From Lachnospiraceae bacterium (GTDB lineage: Bacteria > Bacillota > Clostridia > Lachnospirales > Lachnospiraceae): a DNA stretch of 64,000 nucleotides. The notes under the pieces were generated by a model. The model did no database searches and was not told the DNA's origin. It was given only the letters and a program-made list of their open reading frames with translations. Where the stretch lies: contig CABJAV010000015.1 in the NCBI GenBank assembly GCA_902363675.1, positions 13,841-77,840 of the forward strand, given 5' to 3'. The translations under genes and the position numbers were made by a program. Position 1 is the first letter of the stretch. The number at the start of each line of letters is the position of its first letter. Below are positions 57,638-64,000 of the stretch, piece by piece.

Positions 57638-58969
57638 TTAATGTTCCAGATTTGCGAACTTGGTGTACTCCGGCAACCATGCAAGATTGACGGTTCCGAT
57701 CGGACCGTTACGCTGCTTAGCAATAATGATCTCGGAGATTCCCTTGAGTTCGGTATCCTTGTTGTAGTAATCGTCACGATAGATAAACATTACCACATCG
57801 GCATCCTGCTCGATGGCTCCGGACTCTCGAAGGTCGGAAAGCATCGGTCTGTGATCCGGTCGCTGCTCCACGGCTCGGGACAGCTGGGACAAAGCTACAA
57901 CCGGTACATTTAATTCTCTGGCCAGAGCTTTCAGCGAACGGGAGATATCCGAAATCTCCTGCTGACGGCTGTCCGTACTTCTTCCCGATCCGGACATCAA
58001 CTGTAAGTAGTCGATAATGATCAGCTTTAAATCATGCTCCAGCTTGTATTTTCTGCATTTACTACGCATCTCAGAGATACTGATACCCGGCGTATCATCT
58101 ATGATCAATTCGGAATCACCAATGATTCCGGCACCTTCTACCAGTTTTTCCCAGTCTGCGTCCGACAGATTACCGGTACGGAGCGCCTGGGCATCGACAC
58201 GCGACTCAAGGGAGAACAGTCGGTTTACCAGCTGTTCTTTTGACATTTCCAGTGAGAATATTGCAGTACACATATTCTTGTGAAAAGCAACATATTGCGC
58301 AATATTAAGAACAAACGCCGTCTTACCCATAGAAGGACGGGCTGCCACAAGAATCAGGTCGGAAGGCTGCAGACCCGCGGTACGATAATCCAGATCGATA
58401 AACCCGGTCGGAATACCGGTTACGGTTCCGGACTGCTGCGATGCTTTCTCAATCTTTTCCAATGCATTCATCACGACCTGACGAATCGGCACATACTCTC
58501 CACCGGTCCGGCTGGAAAGAAGCGCGAAAATGTCATGTTCCGTCTTGTCCATAACACTCTCTAAGGATTCTTTTCCTGCATAGCATTCATTCTCGATATC
58601 TTCCATGACACGAATCAGTTTCCGCTTCATGGAAGTTTCTTTTACGATATTACAATAATATTTGATATTCGCAGATGTCGGCACTGCACGAACAAGTTCG
58701 CCGACAAACTCCAGACTGGAAATCTCTTTCGGAACATCTTTTTCTTTCAGTTTATTCTGCAAGGTCACCAGATCCACCGGCTGGCCTTCACTGTACAATT
58801 CGATCATAGCGTCAAAAAGAATGCCATACTGCTGGTGATAGAAATCCTCCTTCAGGAGAATTTCCATCGCCGTAACTATGGCATCCTTATCCATGATCAT
58901 CGATCCTACGACCGACTGCTCTGCTTCCAGACTGTTTGGCATAATCCGCTTGATCAATGTCTCTTCCAA
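57638..58969 (-). CDS. dnaB: Replicative DNA helicase
   Basis: 443 residues, full length. N-terminal DnaB domain (PNSLEAEQSVVGSMIMDKD), Walker A ARPSMGKTAFVLNIA, Walker B LIIIDYLQLM, and arginine finger region KQRNGPIGTV. Loads at oriC and unwinds DNA. Adjacent to rplI as in many Bacillota. Confidence 0.97.
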   Translation of the reverse strand: MEETLIKRIMPNSLEAEQSVVGSMIMDKDAIVTAMEILLKEDFYHQQYGILFDAMIELYSEGQPVDLVTLQNKLKEKDVPKEISSLEFVGELVRAVPTSANIKYYCNIVKETSMKRKLIRVMEDIENECYAGKESLESVMDKTEHDIFALLSSRTGGEYVPIRQVVMNALEKIEKASQQSGTVTGIPTGFIDLDYRTAGLQPSDLILVAARPSMGKTAFVLNIAQYVAFHKNMCTAIFSLEMSKEQLVNRLFSLESRVDAQALRTGNLSDADWEKLVEGAGIIGDSELIIDDTPGISISEMRSKCRKYKLEHDLKLIIIDYLQLMSGSGRSTDSRQQEISDISRSLKALARELNVPVVALSQLSRAVEQRPDHRPMLSDLRESGAIEQDADVVMFIYRDDYYNKDTELKGISEIIIAKQRNGPIGTVNLAWLPEYTKFANLEH

Positions 58970-58981
58970 GCGTATACCTCC

Positions 58982-59428
58982 TTATCCCTCAACCACCTGA
59001 ACGGTTAACTTTGCGGTTACCTTTGGGTGCAGCTTTACCGGAACTTCATAAGTTCCAAGTGCCTTGATTGCTTCCGGCAACTGCATTTTCTTTTTATCCA
59101 GATCAAGACCTGTCTGTGCTTTTGTCTCCTGCGCGATTTCTTTCGTGGAAACAGAACCGAAGATTCTTCCACCTTCGCCGGATTTGATCTTGATTACAAC
59201 TTTCTGCTGCTCTACAACTTTTGCAAGTTCTTTGGCATTCTCCAGATTCTCAGCTGCGACTTTGTCTGCATGCTGATTCTGAAGCTTTAAGTCATTGAGG
59301 TTCTTGCTTGTAGCTTCTACACCCAGTTTTTTTGGCAGGATTGCGTTACGTGCGTAACCATCGCTTACATTAACAATCTCACCTTTTTTTCCTAATGATT
59401 TCACATCTTCTAATAAAATGATTTTCAT
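58982..59428 (-). CDS. rplI: 50S ribosomal protein L9
   Basis: 148 residues. [34 protein letters not shown], and a C-terminal domain. Stop of gdpP overlaps its start by four bases. Confidence 0.98.
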   Translation of the reverse strand: MKIILLEDVKSLGKKGEIVNVSDGYARNAILPKKLGVEATSKNLNDLKLQNQHADKVAAENLENAKELAKVVEQQKVVIKIKSGEGGRIFGSVSTKEIAQETKAQTGLDLDKKKMQLPEAIKALGTYEVPVKLHPKVTAKLTVQVVEG

Positions 59429-61476
59429 TCTTGTATGTCTCCTTCTTTCAGCATTTCATCCAGTGTATCCATGATCGCATGTTTTGCCTGAACAATGGTA
59501 CAATCCTTCAGCTGTGCGCCTGCCACATTTAAATGGCCACCGCCACCAAGACGTTCCATGATCAGCTGTACATTAATCTCATCAATAGAACGGGAACTGA
59601 TATAGATTTTTCCATTGTATTCGGTCAATACAAAGGATGCTTTGATTCCAATAATATTAAGTAATTCGTTTGCTGCCTGCGCACCAACGATCGTCGGACT
59701 CTCGACATTTTCGCTTGGGCAGACAGAGATTGCAAACGCACCGCGGTATACTTCTGCGTGGCGGACAGCTTCTGCTCTGGCTTTGTAGCAGGCCATATCA
59801 TTACGCAGCATCTTACGCACACGGGTAACTTCCGCACCGGAACGCTTCAGATAAGCTGCTGCCTCAAACGTACGCACACCGGTCTTTGTCATGAAGTTGT
59901 TGGTATCGATAAGGATACCTGCATAAATACAGTCCGCTTCCGCTGCGGAAAGCTTGAATCCATCCTGAAAATACTGCAATACTTCCGCAACCATCTCACA
60001 GGCTGAGGATGCATATGGCTCGATATAGGACAATACCGGATTCTCAATTACTTCACTGTTCTGTCTGTGGTGATCGAACACGACAATCGTATCTGTCTTT
60101 TTCAAAAGTTCCGGACACTCTGTATAACTCGGCCGGTTCGTATCAACTACCATCACAAGCGTATTACGGCTTACCATTTCAAGGGCAATTTCGCTCGTGA
60201 TAAACATATCCTCCGGATATCCCTTATCTACAGAAAAGCATTCCATCAATGGCCGAATGGATGATGTCGGATCGTTGATTACAATCTGCGCTTTCTTTCC
60301 AAGTACTTTTGCAGCACAGAAAATACCGATTCCGGCACCCAGAGAATCTACATCCGTCAGACTGTGTCCCATAATAATAACATTCTCTCGGCTCTCGATG
60401 ATTTCATGCAACGCGTGCGCCTTGACTCTTGCCTTTACACGGGTGTTTCGTTCCACCTGCTTTGCTTTACCGCCAAAGTAAGCAATGTCTTCACCGTCTT
60501 TTACAACGACCTGGTCGCCCCCTCGTCCCAAAGCCAGATCAATAGCGGCACGGGCATGCTCATAACTTGCATTATAAGAAGAACCCTTGATTCCAATACC
60601 AATACTCAGTGTCACCGCCATCTCGTTACCGACTTTAACTGTCTTGACATCTTCCAGAATGCTGAACTTGTCGTCCATCATCGGTTTGAGATATTTGTAC
60701 TTAAATACGACAAAATATTTGTCTTTTTCAATTTTACGTACCAACGCATCCATCTTTGCAAAATACTGGTTTACCTTTCTGTCTACCAGTGCAATCAAAA
60801 GAGAACGTTTTACGTCTTCAATACTATCAAGCGCCTCATCATAGTTGTCAATGTATACAAGGCCTGCAACTTGTTTCTGTTCCTGATTTTCCTGCTTATA
60901 ATGACTGAGTTCAGTCTCGTCAAACAGATACAGCGCCGTAAGGAATTCCTCGGAATTATCTACTTCAATCGCTTTACTCTGTTCCATGATATCATCAAAG
61001 TAAATACGGTTGAGTGAGATTCTGAAAATCCGTTCCTTCATGGTAACCTGTACATTCTTTGTTCCCTCATTCTTTTGCAGAAATTCCCGTGTAATCGTGG
61101 AAAAAAGCGTCGTGATCGATTTATGATACTCCCTGCTTACCCCTGTCAATTCCGAAAACTGCTCGTTCACCCAAAGAATCTTGCCTGTATAGTCCAACAG
61201 GGCATACGGTATCTCAAACTCATTGAGTAACCGCTTCTGTACCGTGGCATACTGTGTGGCGAAGTTAATGATCTCATTGGTCAGATGTGGCTTATTATAA
61301 TAGTACAGACTGATCTCCACTGTGAAATAAATCACAATAAATCCAGACACTACAATACCTGTGGCAACGTCATAGAAATAAAGCCCTATATCCGCCAATA
61401 TCAACGGAAGCGTCAACAAAAGCGGCCAACACAAATACGACCTTAGCTTTCCTTTAAATCGAATTTTTGATTTCAT
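59425..61476 (-). CDS. gdpP: Cyclic-di-AMP phosphodiesterase GdpP type
   Basis: 683 residues from ATG 61476 (AGGAGAG upstream). Two membrane helices, PAS domain ([20 protein letters not shown]), degenerate GGDEF, DHH motif IVFDHHRQN with DTNRPSYT, and DHHA1 domain with [12 protein letters not shown]. Hydrolyses c-di-AMP; classic gdpP-rplI-dnaB order. Confidence 0.95.
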   Translation of the reverse strand: MKSKIRFKGKLRSYLCWPLLLTLPLILADIGLYFYDVATGIVVSGFIVIYFTVEISLYYYNKPHLTNEIINFATQYATVQKRLLNEFEIPYALLDYTGKILWVNEQFSELTGVSREYHKSITTLFSTITREFLQKNEGTKNVQVTMKERIFRISLNRIYFDDIMEQSKAIEVDNSEEFLTALYLFDETELSHYKQENQEQKQVAGLVYIDNYDEALDSIEDVKRSLLIALVDRKVNQYFAKMDALVRKIEKDKYFVVFKYKYLKPMMDDKFSILEDVKTVKVGNEMAVTLSIGIGIKGSSYNASYEHARAAIDLALGRGGDQVVVKDGEDIAYFGGKAKQVERNTRVKARVKAHALHEIIESRENVIIMGHSLTDVDSLGAGIGIFCAAKVLGKKAQIVINDPTSSIRPLMECFSVDKGYPEDMFITSEIALEMVSRNTLVMVVDTNRPSYTECPELLKKTDTIVVFDHHRQNSEVIENPVLSYIEPYASSACEMVAEVLQYFQDGFKLSAAEADCIYAGILIDTNNFMTKTGVRTFEAAAYLKRSGAEVTRVRKMLRNDMACYKARAEAVRHAEVYRGAFAISVCPSENVESPTIVGAQAANELLNIIGIKASFVLTEYNGKIYISSRSIDEINVQLIMERLGGGGHLNVAGAQLKDCTIVQAKHAIMDTLDEMLKEGDIQE

Positions 61477-61581
61477 TTTGCTCTCCTGTTCTTTGCAGCT
61501 AAAGGCTGCGCAATCCATCGGAATAAAATGCGATATTTGTTTTCTAGTATACCATTTTCAGTCACGTAAGTAAATAAAAAA

Positions 61582-61619
61582 GAACTGGCCCGCACCCTTC
61601 CAGATGCGAAACAGTTCTC
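61582..61619 (-). terminator. Terminator of the SPFH/NfeD operon
   Basis: GAACTG...CGCA / TGCG...CAGTTC, followed on the minus strand by TTTTTTATTT. Confidence 0.85.
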
Positions 61620-61634
61620 ATTAATACATAAATC

Positions 61635-62573
61635 TTATTTTTCTTTTGCAACTTCTACGATAGACTTGCTCAGACCAGCGATTCCCTGAATTTCTGATGG
61701 AATGATGATCTTGGTTGCCTGACCATCTGCTGCCTTGGCAAATGCCTCCAGACTCTTAAGCTGAAGCACTGCATTGTCCGGGGAAGCTTCCTTTAACATA
61801 CGAAGACCATCTGCGTTGGCCTGCTGAATCTTAAGGATTGCCTGTGCCTGACCTTCGGCTTCCTTAACGGTTGCTTCCTTTTTAGCTTCTGCACGAAGGA
61901 TTGCTGCCTGCTTTTCCGCCTCTGCGTCAAGAATTGCAGATTCCTTGTTACCTTCTGCTACAAGAATGGTAGACTTCTTCTCACCTTCTGCACGAAGAAT
62001 AGCCTCACGACGTTCACGCTCTGCCTTCATCTGCTTCTCCATGGCATCCTGAATTGCCTTAGGTGGAATAATATTCTTTAACTCAACACGGTTTACCTTG
62101 ATACCCCAAGGATCGGTTGCAACATCCAGCGTTGCACGCATCTTGGTATTAATTGTCTCACGGGATGTCAATGTCTCATCCAGTTCGAGATCACCGATGA
62201 TGTTACGAAGTGTTGTTGCTGTCAGGTTCTCAATTGCCATAATTGGATTCTCAACACCGTAAGCATAAAGCTTCGGGTCTGTAATCTGGAAATATACAAC
62301 CGTGTCAATCTGCATGGTTACATTATCCTTTGTAATTACCGGCTGTGGTGGAAAATCCACTACCTGTTCCTTTAAAAGTACCTTTCTTGCAATACGGTCG
62401 ATGAACGGAACTTTGAAATGAAGACCTACTGACCAGGTTGTCAGATATCCTCCAAGACGTTCGATAACCATTGCATGTGCCTGCGGTACAATCTTGACAC
62501 AATTCACGATGATGACCAGCGCAATAATCACGATGATGATTAATGCAATCAATCCTCCTCCGATGCCATACAT
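61635..62573 (-). CDS. SPFH/stomatin-like membrane protein
   Basis: 312 residues. N-terminal membrane helix, SPFH domain (VIERLGGYLTTWSVGLHFKVP, VVYFQITDPKLYAYGVENP), then a coiled coil of Glu/Ala/Lys repeats. Builds detergent-resistant membrane scaffolds. Partner of the NfeD gene. Confidence 0.93.
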   Translation of the reverse strand: MYGIGGGLIALIIIVIIALVIIVNCVKIVPQAHAMVIERLGGYLTTWSVGLHFKVPFIDRIARKVLLKEQVVDFPPQPVITKDNVTMQIDTVVYFQITDPKLYAYGVENPIMAIENLTATTLRNIIGDLELDETLTSRETINTKMRATLDVATDPWGIKVNRVELKNIIPPKAIQDAMEKQMKAERERREAILRAEGEKKSTILVAEGNKESAILDAEAEKQAAILRAEAKKEATVKEAEGQAQAILKIQQANADGLRMLKEASPDNAVLQLKSLEAFAKAADGQATKIIIPSEIQGIAGLSKSIVEVAKEK

Positions 62574-62590
62574 AAATAAAATCCTCCTTT

Positions 62591-63046
62591 TTATGCCTTT
62601 TCAACTATTAGTTTGACACCACTGATTTCAAGAACTCTGGCATAAGCTCCCTGCTCAATGATCTCTCTATCATCACGGGTACGCACGGTCCATTCCTGTC
62701 CATTGACCACTGCCATCCCGGTCTGATCCAAATTACTTACGCGCTCTGTAATACGAATAGTCTCTCCGATCACACGGTCAGCGTTTGTTCTTTGTGTTCT
62801 GGAATTGATGTATTTTTTTGCCCACGGTCTTGTCGCTGCAAGCAATCCTACGGCAACTGCCAAAAACAATATTACCTGCACGACCGGATTTGCACCTAAA
62901 GCTGCTGCAAGCAAAGCGACCAGCGAACCTGCTGCAAACCATATGGAGGTAAGTCCAACGGTAATCAATTCTCCAACTACAAATGCAATAAGCAAAATCA
63001 CCCATAAAAGAATGCATGGATCCATTCCTGCCATAATCATAAACAT
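62591..63046 (-). CDS. NfeD-like membrane protein
   Basis: 151 residues from ATG 63046. Four-helix membrane part (LLWVILLIAFVVGELITVGL) and C-terminal OB fold (GMAVVNGQEWTVRTRDDREI). Operates with the SPFH protein 17 bases downstream. Upstream, 63047-63282 holds no gene. Confidence 0.9.
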   Translation of the reverse strand: MFMIMAGMDPCILLWVILLIAFVVGELITVGLTSIWFAAGSLVALLAAALGANPVVQVILFLAVAVGLLAATRPWAKKYINSRTQRTNADRVIGETIRITERVSNLDQTGMAVVNGQEWTVRTRDDREIIEQGAYARVLEISGVKLIVEKA

Positions 63047-63282
63047 AACATTTCTTCTCCTTTCAGAATTAATTGTAATCAATTTTCCTTATGACGACAA
63101 GTGCTTTCTTGCATTTATATCACCTTAACTACTCATATACTATCCTTTACAACTATAATGATTTTGTATTGACTAGCTTTAACAGGTATTCCATATTCTC
63201 CCTTGATATTGCGGACAATTCATCGATTACTTTTTTCAAGTTGTAATTTGTATCCCATTCCATCCTTTTTCATACTTATTTT

Positions 63283-63319
63283 AACAAAAGCGCCTACTAA
63301 TATTAGTAACCGCTTTGTT
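63283..63319 (-). terminator. Long imperfect palindrome after the 63396 gene
   Basis: AACAAAAGCG...CGCTTTGTT around a perfect TACTAATATTAGTA core (63295-63308). Probable terminator. Confidence 0.55.
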
Positions 63320-63395
63320 ATCTTAGAATATTTAAAAAACTCGGGTTTTCATTCTGAAAACACCTCGCGGAATAGTGGTTGTGAACAGTTACCAT

Positions 63396-63860
63396 TTATC
63401 CATATAACTCTTTTCGTATTTCTTCGCAAACCTGAGACATTTCTACCATATCTTCCTCATCAACCATCTCACATAAATCATATGACAGCGGTTTTGTTGC
63501 AAAATCTTTAAGAGCTTTATTTATCAATTCATGTTCCTGTTCTGTTGCAGTGATTCTTATTGTGCAATTCGTATCATCATCTGCCAAATCACTTATATTT
63601 ACAGCCCCATTAATTTTGCATTCTAACAATAAAACTGAAAGATCTGAAATAAGATTAATTGCATAATGTATTTCTGCCTCAAACTCTTCAATTGGTACCG
63701 TTAATGGATAATCTGTATTCTGAAAAGAACTTAATTTATCCAATCCCGTTTCTGAAATAATTTCTCCTAGTGTAAATTCATCTTTTTGTTTGCTAATGAG
63801 ATAATCCAACAAGGTAAGACTGTCATCTGTCCCACCTATATAGTCTCCCCAGTACTTGTG
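63396..63860 (-). pseudogene. Conserved hypothetical protein, 5' end cut by an IS element
   Basis: The frame continues upstream of the first available start (TTG 63812): HKYWGDYIGGTDDSLTLLDY, then LISKQKDEFTLGEIISETG. Above 63860 the DNA looks like an IS right end, so the native start is lost. Small acidic cytoplasmic protein of about 155 visible residues, family not recognised. Confidence 0.6.
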
Positions 63861-64000
63861 AACTACCCATTGTCTAAAGCCAATGGGCTTCCTGCTTCGC
63901 AGACCTCGTTTCTACGTTCCACTCCGGTCGGAGCAGAACAAACATCCACCGGATGTTTTGCTCCCTACTATCTCCACAGGCGTTAATTCGGGCAGTCCCT
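63861..64000 (-). mobile_element. Right end of an IS605/TnpB-type element with guide-RNA-like structure
   Basis: Minus strand reads GGAAGCCCATTGGCTTTAG then ACAATGGGTAGTTCAC, a GAAGCCC-hairpin-GTTCAC pattern like the 3' end of TnpB-associated reRNA. CCCATTG/CAATGGG pair (63871-63892), and a second strong hairpin GGAGCA...AACATCC/GGATGTT...TGCTCC lies at about 63928-63965. The tnpB gene would lie beyond the window. Confidence 0.5.

Overview
The window looks like a chromosomal segment of a gut Lachnospiraceae bacterium (Bacillota, Clostridia). The evidence is the AT-rich accessory DNA, strong AGGAGG ribosome binding sites, LytTR regulators, a full F-type ATP synthase operon with sodium-type c-subunit ligands, an OPT-family transporter, a ferredoxin, and an integrated element of the serine-recombinase/MobQ type typical of that family. 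Species cannot be fixed from the sequence alone.

Left accessory region (1-22 kb). A truncated LytTR regulator, a damaged membrane-protein gene and a decayed ECF sigma/anti-sigma pair lead to a long direct repeat (about 3950-4414 and 18134-18597). The repeat copies bracket a 14.2-kb island. The island holds an Agr-type quorum-sensing set (agrC on +; agrB, a Walker-less ABC-like protein, a LytTR regulator and an agrD-like peptide on -), a second LytTR regulator, and a complete RiPP cluster that matches the daptide logic: an M50 protease with a PqqD-like N-terminus, four short precursors that all end in Thr plus a fifth that does not, a class III aminotransferase, a SAM methyltransferase, a PqqD/RRE-type protein with a Cys-rich segment, an SDR dehydrogenase and an ABC-2 exporter. 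Inside each long repeat sits an array of five GGACAT...ATGTCC palindromes separated by exactly 18 nt. To the right are an Rpn-type pseudogene with two nonsense codons and a secreted toxin/immunity-like locus.

Core region (22-39.9 kb). The complete minus-strand ATP synthase operon (atpZ/I-B-E-F-H-A-G-D-C) is followed by dCMP deaminase, upp, a phosphatase-like protein lacking its nucleophilic Cys, tsaC, a MerR regulator, a GH13 remnant, a cytidylate-kinase-like gene, a HAD phosphatase, a 56-aa ferredoxin, and a PqqD-like plus OPT transporter pair.

Mobile element (about 39917-55787, 15.9 kb). A mobilizable element has inserted into an XRE-type HTH membrane-protein gene, splitting it inside the helix-turn-helix; both halves remain in the window and share a GGGAGA core. 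It carries a large serine recombinase, TnpW-like protein, GTCAACC iterons, VapE and CHC2 primase, a MobQ relaxase with an oriT resembling the R1162 nic core, and a cargo of two FtsX-type ABC permeases, one ATPase and a two-component system, each transcription unit preceded by the same inverted-repeat operator. No conjugation (type IV secretion) genes are visible, so it would need a helper.

Right end (56-64 kb). An AAA/DUF234 ATPase with five 15-bp promoter repeats, dnaB, rplI, a GdpP-type phosphodiesterase, an SPFH/NfeD pair, and a gene whose 5' end is cut by what appears to be the right end of an IS605/TnpB-type element. No tRNA, rRNA or CRISPR array was seen.
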